Below are positions 51,400-59,382 of a stretch of DNA of 64,000 nt, one piece after another. Made by a program: the position numbers and the translations under genes. This DNA is from Pseudomonas sp. P8_241. GTDB lineage: Bacteria > Pseudomonadota > Gammaproteobacteria > Pseudomonadales > Pseudomonadaceae. The notes beneath the pieces are model-generated. The model searched no databases. It saw only the letters and a list, made by a program, of their open reading frames with translations, and was not told the origin of the DNA. The stretch spans positions 2,802,001 through 2,866,000 of the forward strand of contig NZ_CP125377.1 in NCBI RefSeq assembly GCF_034008315.1, in the 5' to 3' direction. Each line of letters opens with the position of its first letter. The first letter of the stretch is position 1.

Positions 51400-53388
51400 A
51401 TGTCCCTGCCCAAACATCATCTGGAATTGCTCAGCCCCGCCCGTGACGTGGCCATCGCCCGTGAGGCGATCCTGCATGGCGCTGATGCGATTTACATCGG
51501 CGGCCCGAGCTTCGGTGCCCGCCACAATGCCTGCAACGAAGTCAGCGAAATCGCCGAATTGGTGGAATTCGCCCGTCGTTATCACGCGCGGGTGTTCACC
51601 ACCATCAACACTATCCTGCACGACAACGAACTGGAGCCGGCCCGCAAGCTGATCCACCAGTTGTACGATGCCGGTGTCGATGCGCTGATCGTCCAGGACC
51701 TGGGCGTGATGGAACTGGACATTCCACCCATTGAGTTGCACGCCAGCACCCAGACTGACATCCGCACCCTGGAACGGGCAAAGTTCCTCGATCAGGCCGG
51801 CTTCTCCCAGTTGGTGCTGGCCCGTGAGCTGAACCTGCAAGAGATCCGTGCGATTGCCAACGAGACCGACGCGGCCATCGAGTTCTTCATCCACGGTGCG
51901 TTGTGCGTGGCGTTTTCCGGGCAGTGCAACATTTCCCACGCCCACACCGGTCGCAGCGCCAACCGCGGCGATTGCTCCCAGGCGTGCCGTTTGCCTTACA
52001 CCCTCAAGGACGAGAAGGGCGGTGTGATCGCTTACGAAAAACACCTGCTGTCGATGAAGGACAATAACCAGAGCGCCAACATCCGCGCCCTGGTCGAAGC
52101 CGGCGTGCGCTCGTTCAAGATCGAAGGGCGCTACAAGGACATGGGCTATGTGAAAAACATCACGGCCTATTACCGCCAGCGCCTCGACGCCGTGCTCGAA
52201 GACCGCCCGGACCTGGCCCGCGCCTCCAGCGGCCGCACCGCGCATTTCTTCCTGCCCGACCCGGAAAAAACCTTCCACCGTGGCAGCACCGATTACTTCG
52301 TCACGGATCGCAAGATCGACATCGGTGCCTTCGACTCACCGACCTTCACCGGTTTGCCGGTGGGTGTGGTCGAGAAAGTCGCCAAGCGTGACATGCAGGT
52401 CGTGACGCACGAGCCGCTGTCCAACGGCGACGGTCTCAACGTGCTGGTCAAGCGCGAAGTGGTGGGTTTCCGCGCCAACATCGCCGAGCCGAAAGGTGAA
52501 TTCGAGGAGGACGGCGAGAAGCGTTATCGCTATCGCGTCGAGCCAAACGAGATGCCGGAGGGGATGTACAAACTGCGCCCCAACCATCCGCTGAATCGCA
52601 ACCTCGATCACAACTGGCAACAGGCGCTGCAAAAGACCTCAGCCGAGCGTCGCGTGGCCCTGCGTTGGGTCGCTTGCCTGCGTGAAGAGCAGCTGGAACT
52701 CACCGCGACCAGCGAAGAGGGCATCAGCGCCAGCGTCACCCTGAAAGGGCCGTTCGGTGCCGCCAACAAGCCGGAGCAGGCACTGGAGCAATTGCAGGAT
52801 CTGCTTGGTCAGTTGGGCACTACGCAGTACCACGCCATCGATATCAAGCTGGACGCGCCGCAGGCGTACTTCATTCCGAACTCGCAGCTCAAAGCCTTGC
52901 GCCGTGAAGTGATTGAAGCCTTGACCGAAGCGCGCATCGCCGCTCACCCACGCGGTGGTCGCAAGGCCGAGACCACACCGCCACCGGTGTACCCGGAATC
53001 GCACCTGTCATTCCTGGCCAACGTCTACAACCAGAAGGCCCGCGACTTCTATCATCGCCACGGTGTGAAATTGATCGACGCGGCCTACGAGGCTCACGAG
53101 GAAACCGGCGACGTCCCGGTGATGATCACCAAGCACTGCCTGCGATTCTCCTTCAACCTGTGTCCGAAACAGGCCAAGGGCGTCACTGGCGTGCGCACCA
53201 AGGTCGCGCCAATGCAATTGATTCATGGCGACGAGGTGCTGACGCTGAAGTTCGACTGCAAGCCTTGCGAAATGCACATCATCGGCAAGATGAAAGGCCA
53301 CATCCTCAACCTGCCGCAACCCGGCAGTGTGGTGGGTCACATCAGCCCTGAAGACCTGCTCAAGACCATCGCGCGCGCGCCGCATTGA
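51400..53388 (+). CDS. rlhA: U32-family 23S rRNA C2501 hydroxylase RlhA
   Basis: 662 residues, aligning along its full length with E. coli RlhA (YdcP). N-terminal TIM-barrel (LELLSPARDVAIAREAILHG; VDALIVQDLGVMELD), the U32 signature region with clustered cysteines (CVAFSGQCNISH, SANRGDCSQACRLPY), and the C-terminal Cys region (CLRFSFNLCPKQAKG, FDCKPCEMH) that probably binds an iron-sulfur cluster. RlhA uses prephenate-linked metabolism to make 5-hydroxycytidine at 23S rRNA position 2501. The length separates it from the shorter tRNA enzyme TrhP (YegQ). It is a single gene after a REP pair. Confidence 0.92.
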   Translation: MSLPKHHLELLSPARDVAIAREAILHGADAIYIGGPSFGARHNACNEVSEIAELVEFARRYHARVFTTINTILHDNELEPARKLIHQLYDAGVDALIVQDLGVMELDIPPIELHASTQTDIRTLERAKFLDQAGFSQLVLARELNLQEIRAIANETDAAIEFFIHGALCVAFSGQCNISHAHTGRSANRGDCSQACRLPYTLKDEKGGVIAYEKHLLSMKDNNQSANIRALVEAGVRSFKIEGRYKDMGYVKNITAYYRQRLDAVLEDRPDLARASSGRTAHFFLPDPEKTFHRGSTDYFVTDRKIDIGAFDSPTFTGLPVGVVEKVAKRDMQVVTHEPLSNGDGLNVLVKREVVGFRANIAEPKGEFEEDGEKRYRYRVEPNEMPEGMYKLRPNHPLNRNLDHNWQQALQKTSAERRVALRWVACLREEQLELTATSEEGISASVTLKGPFGAANKPEQALEQLQDLLGQLGTTQYHAIDIKLDAPQAYFIPNSQLKALRREVIEALTEARIAAHPRGGRKAETTPPPVYPESHLSFLANVYNQKARDFYHRHGVKLIDAAYEAHEETGDVPVMITKHCLRFSFNLCPKQAKGVTGVRTKVAPMQLIHGDEVLTLKFDCKPCEMHIIGKMKGHILNLPQPGSVVGHISPEDLLKTIARAPH

Positions 53389-53431
53389 TTGACTGGTTGT
53401 GAGCGCGGTCGTGGTGCCGCGTTCACAGTGG

Positions 53432-54016
53432 TCAAATCCTGCAACAGCTGAAGTAAATGATTGCCACGGTGACGGCAATGCCGAATGACGCCAGTGCTTT
53501 TACCGTTAAATGGGGTAAAGGTACGAATTCGGTGATTTGTGGCGAGTAGGATGAGGAAGCCTGCGAGGGTTTTCTGCGGTGGTGCCTGATGGACTTATAG
53601 CTGTACTGCAAGCTGATCAGCAGTGAGAGAGCAATCAGTCCAAGGGCAAACCAGCGGGCGCTTGTCGGTTTTTGTGCAGGTGTAACCATTTCGTCTTCGC
53701 AAGCGGCGCTGTCGATTTCAATCACCGAAATTGGCTGATAAGTCGATGAGTACCGTTTCGCATCGTTCTGGATTGATGCGAGTTGCTCCAGATCCAGCGC
53801 TTGATACTTCCACAGCGTTGACGAGCCCTCGCGGCAATAAGTGAAAGAGACCGGATTTTTGGCGCCAATGATGCACGCGTCATTGATACCCATTTTTTTC
53901 AGCGTTTCATCCGCTGACCGGGTGAAGTCCAGGTCGAAGACAGGCATGACGCCGGTTGCAGAAGCCGCGGACGAAACCAACAGGATCGCCAAGGCGCAGA
54001 ATGCTGAAGTGTTCAC
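53432..54016 (-). CDS. Unknown exported membrane protein
   Basis: 194 residues: signal peptide (FCALAILLVSSAASA, cleavage near residue 20), and a periplasmic part of about 100 residues with two or three cysteines (NDACIIGAKN, FTYCREG, SAACEDEM) that may form a disulfide. Two membrane segments follow at about 124-142 and 172-191. I recognise no family. Its A/T content is somewhat higher than that of the neighbours. It is co-oriented with the next small unknown gene, but 114 bases separate them. Confidence 0.6.
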   Translation of the reverse strand: MNTSAFCALAILLVSSAASATGVMPVFDLDFTRSADETLKKMGINDACIIGAKNPVSFTYCREGSSTLWKYQALDLEQLASIQNDAKRYSSTYQPISVIEIDSAACEDEMVTPAQKPTSARWFALGLIALSLLISLQYSYKSIRHHRRKPSQASSSYSPQITEFVPLPHLTVKALASFGIAVTVAIIYFSCCRI

Positions 54017-54130
54017 CGTCTGGGCTTCCTCGTTGTGCTTTGGCTTTTTGTTTTAATCGCGGAGCCAGGATGCAACAGCCTTTGATGGAGTCTAGACGCA
54101 TTCGCAAATTCTACCCTTAAAAAATCGCCC

Positions 54131-54574
54131 CTAATTACAGGCTTCAGCGACGGCCTTTTCAGCGCGTTTGAATTCCTGGCTGACGTCCGTGGTGATTTTC
54201 TGCTTTTTCATTTCCTGACCGAGAAATGGTTGCTCGCCTCGGGACTGGACTTCGGCATTTTCGGCCACGATCTGTGCTTCGATGGCGGTGGCATGCTGAT
54301 CGATGACGGCATCGACCTCCGCCTGGTTTTTTGCGGTATCGAGGGCGCTGACAAGTTTGCCTGCCTCGGCTTTCTCGGCCTCGGCATAGGCCTCGATCGT
54401 CAGTCCGGCAGCCATCGCCCGAGCCTGGGTTTCCAGGTCTTTGAGATGCTGTTGCGCGGTCGTGCACAGAACTTCCTGTCTGTGGCTCTGCTCCAGATTC
54501 CAGCTATTGAAGCCGTAGAGCGCGGCACCGGTGACGATGAGGGTGACCGCGGCGGTAATCAGTTTGCCTTTCAC
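54131..54574 (-). CDS. Unknown protein with N-terminal membrane anchor and helical domain
   Basis: 147 residues: a hydrophobic N-terminus (ITAAVTLIVTGAALYGF, residues 6-22), then an Ala/Glu/Lys/Gln-rich helical region to the end with one Cys near residue 37 and a terminal Cys-Asn. It is probably an inner-membrane-anchored or exported coiled-coil protein. No conserved domain is recognised and neighbours give no hint. Confidence 0.55.
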   Translation of the reverse strand: MKGKLITAAVTLIVTGAALYGFNSWNLEQSHRQEVLCTTAQQHLKDLETQARAMAAGLTIEAYAEAEKAEAGKLVSALDTAKNQAEVDAVIDQHATAIEAQIVAENAEVQSRGEQPFLGQEMKKQKITTDVSQEFKRAEKAVAEACN

Positions 54575-54920
54575 ATTCCGTACCTTGTGGGTGGCAAGAG
54601 AAATCTATTTTGCATCCATTACCCGACTCCGTTCGAGCAAAGAAAAGCGTAGCAGACGAAAATCAGCTGCCGGTGGCGTATGGCTCGGCGCGTGCCAGGT
54701 TGGGGCAGTAGGCCGCCGAACCGCCTGCTTCAGCGGTTTCACAGTCGTTGGGTGTTTTACCTCTCAGTAAGCGTCTGTTTTAACAAACAATTTTTACTAA
54801 AAGGGCTTCCCAGGCAGAGTAAAAGTTGATAAATTTCCGCCCGTTCTTGCAGCAACCCTTTCAGGGCGTGCAGCGCAGGGGCTTCTATAGAGAGCAGCAC
54901 GCTCTCGTCGCAATACCTAC
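54575..54920. other. Gene-free stretch before tRNA-Gln
   Basis: 346 bases, A/T-rich around 54770-54830, which probably contains the tRNA promoter. No coding frame, REP or terminator is seen. Confidence 0.4.
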
Positions 54921-54995
54921 AGGGGCGTCGCCAAGCGGTAAGGCAGCAGGTTTTGATCCTGCCATGCGTTGGTTCGAATCCAGCCGCCCCTGCCA
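54921..54995 (+). tRNA. tRNA-Gln (anticodon UUG)
   Basis: 75 bases. Acceptor stem AGGGGCG pairs with CGCCCCT, the D-arm contains AAGCGGTAAGGC, and the anticodon stem GCAGG/CCTGC closes a TTTTGAT loop with anticodon TTG (54953-54955). The T-arm has GGTTCGAATCC, and the CCA end is encoded (54993-54995). Confidence 0.96.
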
Positions 54996-55314
54996 TTTTC
55001 CTTACAAGCATCCAGTCAGTCGGCCGATAACGCGCCCGCCTGGGATGATTGTGTCTATTGAAGCAGCCTTCCTTTAAACCAGATCGACGTCCATCCCGTC
55101 CGCGACCCCAACCTTCCTGTTAACGACTATTGAAAGCTGATGAGTGCCGCCGACGATGCGACGCTGGCGTTCAATTCTGTTAGAAGTCGAGTGGCCGACC
55201 GCTACGTCGAGGGATCGCTTGTCACGCGGTGCATTGCAGCGGCATTCTCCACGCAAATTCGTTTAAGCGCTCAACAGCGACGGCGGTGTGTATGTTCAAT
55301 TGTAAGCGAGGCGA
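54996..55314. other. Gene-free stretch after tRNA-Gln
   Basis: 319 bases between the tRNA and the GlxA-type regulator. A TTTT run directly after the tRNA may end its transcript. No integrase, direct repeat of the tRNA 3' end or credible ORF is seen. Confidence 0.4.
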
Positions 55315-56331
55315 GTGTTGGTAGAGCGACGTCAGTTCAGCGGTGCGATGAAGGGCAAGAATCTTCGCTACCTCAAAGAGCATGAAGACCCGTCGGTCCC
55401 GCAGGCGCTGGCAGGTTTTCTGTTGCTGGAGCATTTTTCGTTGCCGGCGTTCACCCAGGCACTCGATACGGTCGTCACGGCCAACCTCTTGCGGCCCGAG
55501 TTGTTCTTGACCAAGACCTTCGGTTTGACCGAAGGCGAAGTGATCAGCGATCTGGGGTTGGTGATTCGACCCGATGCCCGTCTCAGTCATGCCGAGATTC
55601 AGCAGCTGGATCTACTGGTGGTCTGTGGCGGTTACCGAACGGCGCTCAAGGCCGACGACGCGCTGATCGGTTTGTTGCACGACGCGGCCGAGCAGGGCAT
55701 TACGCTGGCGGGGATCTGGAATGGCGCGTGGTTTCTTGGGCGAGCCGGGGTTCTGGATGGCTATCGTTGTGCGATTCATCCGGAGCATCGCCCTGCGCTG
55801 GCGGAAATCGCCAAGCTGAGCCAAGTCACCAGTGAAGCGTATGTGGTGGATCGCGATCGACTGACCGCGTCCAGTCCGAATGGCACTTTTTACATGGCGC
55901 TGGAATGGATCAGGGGGTTGCACGACAAGGCGCTCACGGACGCCATCGAAGACATTCTGGCCTTTGAAGCGTCGCGTTACCGGCGCATCAAGCCCACGCT
56001 GAGCGTGTCTGTCAGTGGCCCGCTGCGGGAGGTAGTCAACCTGATGGACGCCAACCTGGAGGAGCCGCTGGAAATGGATGCGCTCTGTCTTTACGCGGGA
56101 CGGTCTCGTCGGCAGATCGAGCGCCTGTTCAAGGAGCAGCTGGGCACCACGCCCCAGCGCTATTACATGGATTTGCGGATCACCGAGGCGCGGCGCTTGC
56201 TGCAGCACACGACGTTGACCATCGTTGAAGTCTCGGTGGCCTGCGGGTTCGTCTCGCCCAGCCACTTCAGCAAATGCTACAGCGCTTACTTCGGCTATCG
56301 GCCGTCCAGGGAAGTCAGGCTGGTGAAGTAA
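55315..56331 (+). CDS. GlxA-family AraC regulator with DJ-1/PfpI-like domain
   Basis: 338 residues. A DJ-1/PfpI-like domain spans about residues 30-190 (QLDLLVVCGGYRTALKADD, GITLAGIWNGAWFLGRAGVLDGYR). Then comes an AraC DNA-binding domain (EMDALCLYAGRSRRQIERLFKEQLGTTPQRYY ... VSVACGFVSPSHFSKCY). The elbow after AGI is WNGAWF, without the catalytic Cys of true proteases, as expected for a sensing domain. Relatives include the arginine (ArgR) and glycine-betaine (GbdR) regulators of Pseudomonas. Start GTG 55315 has GAGG five bases upstream; ATG 55348 is an alternative. Confidence 0.83.
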   Translation: MLVERRQFSGAMKGKNLRYLKEHEDPSVPQALAGFLLLEHFSLPAFTQALDTVVTANLLRPELFLTKTFGLTEGEVISDLGLVIRPDARLSHAEIQQLDLLVVCGGYRTALKADDALIGLLHDAAEQGITLAGIWNGAWFLGRAGVLDGYRCAIHPEHRPALAEIAKLSQVTSEAYVVDRDRLTASSPNGTFYMALEWIRGLHDKALTDAIEDILAFEASRYRRIKPTLSVSVSGPLREVVNLMDANLEEPLEMDALCLYAGRSRRQIERLFKEQLGTTPQRYYMDLRITEARRLLQHTTLTIVEVSVACGFVSPSHFSKCYSAYFGYRPSREVRLVK

Positions 56332-56334
56332 CGG

Positions 56335-56360
56335 AAAAGGGCAGTGTGACTGCCCCTTTC
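56335..56360. terminator. Bidirectional terminator
   Basis: AAAAGGGCAGT-GTG-ACTGCCCCTTTC, an inverted repeat with one unpaired C and A/T-rich ends, between the convergent regulator and glutathione transferase genes. Confidence 0.75.
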
Positions 56361-56376
56361 CTCCCATCACCCTTGG

Positions 56377-57039
56377 TTAACGAAACCTTTGCGCGATTGC
56401 CTCGGCAAACGGAAACATGGAGAAGTACGGTCGCGCTTCGTCGATGACCCGCTGGCAGGACGGCCGGGTGGTCAAACGGTCGAAATACGTATTCAAATGG
56501 CGATGCTCATCGGCAAACGGCACCAGCATGCTGGCGTAGAACAGGGCCGGGCAGGCGGCGCAATCGGCCATGCTGAACACGTCCCCGGCGGCCCAGGTTG
56601 TGGACGCCAGTTGACGCTCGAGCATGCCGTACGCAGTGGTAAGGGCTGCGCGCTCCCGGGTCAGGTCGCCGTTCGCCGAGCGCAGGCGATCGAGGACTAT
56701 CTGGTTCATCGGGCCCTGGACGTGGAGGTCGAAAAAGCGATCCCAAAAACGAACCTGCAGCGCGGACTCCCAATCGCCGGGTATCAGGCGGTGTTGGCCG
56801 GCTTGAAAGTGGTCCAGATACTCAATGATGATGCTCGACTCCGCCACGTCGCGCTGACGGGTGTGATCGTGGACCACCGGAAATTTGACCAGCGGCCACA
56901 GGGCTTGAAGCTCCGCCCGGTCGGCATCGTTGCCCAGGTCGATGATCCTTTTTTCAAATTCGACCTGGTGTTCGTAGAGTGCGATCAACACTTTGTGACA
57001 GTACGACGAGAGCGGGTGGAAGTAGAGAGTCAGCGGCAT
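56377..57039 (-). CDS. Glutathione S-transferase family protein
   Basis: 220 residues. N-terminal thioredoxin-like domain (MPLTLYFHPLSSYCHKVLIALYE; then KFPVVHDHTRQRDVAESSIIIEYLD with the Glu-Ser glutathione contact) and an all-helical C-terminal domain (STTWAAGDVFSMADCAACPALFY, the usual ADC motif). It conjugates or reduces substrates with glutathione in the cytoplasm. The ATG at 57039 has GAGGGAC upstream; 24 additional upstream codons are open but unsupported. It is divergent from the riboswitch-controlled operon, and its promoter shares that intergenic region. Confidence 0.87.
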   Translation of the reverse strand: MPLTLYFHPLSSYCHKVLIALYEHQVEFEKRIIDLGNDADRAELQALWPLVKFPVVHDHTRQRDVAESSIIIEYLDHFQAGQHRLIPGDWESALQVRFWDRFFDLHVQGPMNQIVLDRLRSANGDLTRERAALTTAYGMLERQLASTTWAAGDVFSMADCAACPALFYASMLVPFADEHRHLNTYFDRLTTRPSCQRVIDEARPYFSMFPFAEAIAQRFR

Positions 57040-57219
57040 CTTTCGGTCCCTCGGCCAAGTGCAAACCCGTGCATTATCCGCCTGCACTCGCCGATGTGCG
57101 AGACGCTCCATCGTGGTGCTGTCTGGAGGTGAAAGGGTTGGGAGTTGCTTGATCTGAAAATAATTAAAATATCTTTCAAATCAATGCGATCGTAACTCGT
57201 TCGATGATCAGTCCGAACG

Positions 57220-57235
57220 TGGCACGCACATTGCT
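57220..57235 (+). promoter_or_regulatory. Sigma-54 (-24/-12) promoter
   Basis: TGGCAC-N5-TTGCT matches the RpoN consensus at every defined position, with GG and GC ten bases apart. It predicts a start near 57246, giving a leader of about 105 bases that contains the whole riboswitch. Sigma-54 control points to nitrogen-limitation regulation through NtrC or another enhancer-binding protein. Confidence 0.85.
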
Positions 57236-57246
57236 CCATTTCTTTG

Positions 57247-57262
57247 GCACCGGTTCTGGTGC
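57247..57262 (+). promoter_or_regulatory. Inverted repeat at the predicted transcript start
   Basis: GCACC-N6-GGTGC lies just after the sigma-54 element and seven bases before riboswitch hairpin P1. It resembles an NtrC half-site pair with one extra central base, or it may form a 5' hairpin in the leader. Confidence 0.4.
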
Positions 57263-57268
57263 GAATGA

Positions 57269-57319
57269 TCCGGGACGACCCGGAGGCCTAGCGGCTCTGC
57301 GATATCTGGACGACCAGGT
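57269..57319 (+). promoter_or_regulatory. Guanidine-II (mini-ykkC) riboswitch
   Basis: Two hairpins with identical ACGA loops closed by G-C pairs. P1 is TCCGGG-ACGA-CCCGGA (57269-57284). P2 is ATCTGG-ACGA-CCAGGT (57304-57319). Both have six-base-pair stems and a 19-base linker. Two GG-ACGR-CC hairpins in tandem just before a Shine-Dalgarno sequence are the defining pattern of the guanidine-II class, where guanidine binds both loops and drives their pairing. The AGGAGG site is at 57339-57344 and the start codon at 57351, so control would be at translation initiation. Confidence 0.9.
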
Positions 57320-57350
57320 GACATTTTGACTAATCATCAGGAGGTTACTT

Positions 57351-58400
57351 ATGGCGCCCACGCCTCGAACTACCCCTCATTCAGCGTTCGAACACCTGCC
57401 CCTGGTGGACATTGGCGGACTGTTTTCCGACTGCGCCGCCGATCGCATCCAAGCCGCCGCAGCGTTGGGGAACGCCGCGCAGCAGGCGGGTTTCCTCTAT
57501 GTGACCGGGCACGGTATCGATCCGCAGATCATCAATCGTCTCAAGCAACGGACCGTTGAATACTTCGCCCAGCCGGTCGAGCGCAAGATGCAGGATTACA
57601 TCGGGCTTTCGAGCAATCACTGCGGGTATGTCCCGGAGGGCGAGGAGCAGTTTGTCGAGGGCAGCATCGATCACAAGGAGGCCTTCGACGTTGGCTTCGA
57701 CTATGTCCTGCCAGAGGGGCAGCGCCCCATGCTGGGGGCCAATCGCTGGCCAGTGTTGCCGGGTTTCAAGCAGGACATCAAGGCTTACTACGACGCGGTG
57801 TTCAGCCTCAGCCTTGCGCTGTTTCGGGGCTTTGCGCTGGCCTTGGGGTTACCGGAAAACGCCATCAGCCAATGGGTCAATCATCCGCCCAGCCAACTTC
57901 GGTTGATTCACTATCCGTATTCAAAGGATGCACCGCAGGATCGTCCGGGTATTGGCGCGCACACCGACTACGAATGCTTCACCATCCTGCTGCCGACTGC
58001 GCCGGGGCTTGAAGTGTTGAACGGAGCAGGGCAGTGGATCGACGTGCCGCTGGTCGAAGGTGCATTTGTGATCAATATCGGCGACATGATGGAGGTGCTG
58101 AGCAATGGCACCTATGTCGCCACGGCCCATCGGGTGCGCAAGGTCAGTGAAGAGCGTTATTCCTTCCCGATGTTCTGCGCTTGCGACTATGACACGGTCA
58201 TCGAACCTATCGCGCAACTGCTCGAACCGGCAGCTCCGAGCCGCTATGGGCCGGTGGTTTGCGGGGAGCATCTGTACGCACAGACCCTGCAAACCTTTCG
58301 CTATCTCAAGCAACGCATGGCACGGGGCGAGCTGAGCTTGCCCAGTGGCGCCAAAGGCTTGTCGTCATTCGGCTACGCCGCCATCGGCGAGGAGGTTTGA
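57351..58400 (+). CDS. 2-oxoglutarate/Fe(II) oxygenase, isopenicillin N synthase family, guanidine-riboswitch controlled
   Basis: 349 residues. The N-terminal DIOX_N region includes LPLVDIGGLF and GFLYVTGHGID. The iron site is H204, D206 (GAHTDYECF) and H260 (ATAHRVRKV), with R269-x-S271 binding 2-oxoglutarate. It is a complete, active-looking oxygenase. The NHCGYVPEGEEQF and DHKEAFDVGF segments belong to the subgroup with variable amine or amino-acid substrates. It is the first gene behind a sigma-54 promoter and a guanidine-II riboswitch, with an ideal AGGAGG. The substrate is probably a guanidino compound (for example N-alkylguanidine dealkylation or hydroxylation), inferred only from the riboswitch and the binding protein gene. 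Confidence 0.9.
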   Translation: MAPTPRTTPHSAFEHLPLVDIGGLFSDCAADRIQAAAALGNAAQQAGFLYVTGHGIDPQIINRLKQRTVEYFAQPVERKMQDYIGLSSNHCGYVPEGEEQFVEGSIDHKEAFDVGFDYVLPEGQRPMLGANRWPVLPGFKQDIKAYYDAVFSLSLALFRGFALALGLPENAISQWVNHPPSQLRLIHYPYSKDAPQDRPGIGAHTDYECFTILLPTAPGLEVLNGAGQWIDVPLVEGAFVINIGDMMEVLSNGTYVATAHRVRKVSEERYSFPMFCACDYDTVIEPIAQLLEPAAPSRYGPVVCGEHLYAQTLQTFRYLKQRMARGELSLPSGAKGLSSFGYAAIGEEV

Positions 58401-58401
58401 C

Positions 58402-59343
58402 ATGCACCTTCACCAGCTTGTCGAGCAATTCGCACAACAACCACCCCAGGGTGTTCCCGACTGGATGCTCGGTTTCTACAAGCGCCGAGCGATCAGTTTT
58501 GCCGACGGCCTGACCGATGTGCAGACCCACGTGTGCTGGTTCCAGAGCCGCAATTTCACCATCGATCTGCGCCTGCCGCTTGAGCATCAACAAGTGCCGG
58601 CCAAGCCCTTGTCGGGGTACAGCGCGCAAGAGCTGCAAGTGCTCGCCAATTACGAAGGCTGGGAAGCCTTGTGTTCCTGGGAAGGCGAGACCCTGAGCTG
58701 GCACACGGACACGTCCTTGCAGGTGCACAATCGCTGGCCGGAGCCTGGGCTTCTCAAGCGCATCGGTGACTGCATGATCGAGTTCTCACCCAGTGACGCC
58801 TACGTCGAAGACTGGCGCTTGCAATCATCGGCACCGGGGGCATTGATCGGCTTGCGACTGCTGCACGAAAAGGAGCTGGGCAGTGGTCGCGTGCACCACC
58901 GTGGTGGCGGGCTGATCGTGTGCGGCGATCATGCGGCGCTGGTGCTCGGGCGGGCCGAGGTGCTTGAGTGCGGCCCCCTCGATCTGCGTGAGGCGGTTGC
59001 GCGCCATGCCGACGATCTGCAATGGCTCAGTCGTGCCTTCAATTTCGAAACTTCAGTCGCCTGTGGCTCCCTCGCAGAGGGCTTCAATGTGACCCTTTCG
59101 ACCTGCGCTGCACGCATCGGCCAGCCGTTGATCTCGCTGGAAGGCTTCGAGATTCACCCTGACGGTCAGCACGTTTGCCAGTTGCTTCAGGTCGACGGCG
59201 TTGTCCGCGAGCGGTTGTTCGTGATCGACACTCTGGAGCCGCAGGTCAGCTATTCATCCGCCACCGGATTCACCGACCGTGCCGCGCAATGGTACGAGCG
59301 CGAATCCCCGACATTGAGCCGCTACACCCGGCCGCTCGTTTGA
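58402..59343 (+). CDS. Unknown protein of the guanidine-riboswitch operon
   Basis: 313 residues with no family that I recognise. Start ATG 58402, one base after the oxygenase TGA, with GAGGAGG inside the oxygenase end; the two are translationally coupled. No signal peptide or membrane segment is seen, so it is cytoplasmic. Visible features include an aromatic-rich N-terminal third (LGFYKRRAISFADG, VCWFQSRNF, YEGWEALCSWEGETLSWHTD), a beta-rich middle (VHHRGGGLIVCGDHAALVLGR), and a tail ending YERESPTLSRYTR. Its coupling to an oxygenase suggests a partner enzyme or accessory factor acting on the same compound. Confidence 0.8.
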   Translation: MHLHQLVEQFAQQPPQGVPDWMLGFYKRRAISFADGLTDVQTHVCWFQSRNFTIDLRLPLEHQQVPAKPLSGYSAQELQVLANYEGWEALCSWEGETLSWHTDTSLQVHNRWPEPGLLKRIGDCMIEFSPSDAYVEDWRLQSSAPGALIGLRLLHEKELGSGRVHHRGGGLIVCGDHAALVLGRAEVLECGPLDLREAVARHADDLQWLSRAFNFETSVACGSLAEGFNVTLSTCAARIGQPLISLEGFEIHPDGQHVCQLLQVDGVVRERLFVIDTLEPQVSYSSATGFTDRAAQWYERESPTLSRYTRPLV

Positions 59344-59382
59344 ACCCAATGCGTCACCCCATTCATAACCCGTGAGGTTTCC

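Noticed and set aside
54921..55314. tRNA-Gln as an attachment site of an integrated element
   Set aside because: No integrase, no repeated tRNA 3' end and no mobility gene in the downstream sequence within the window.
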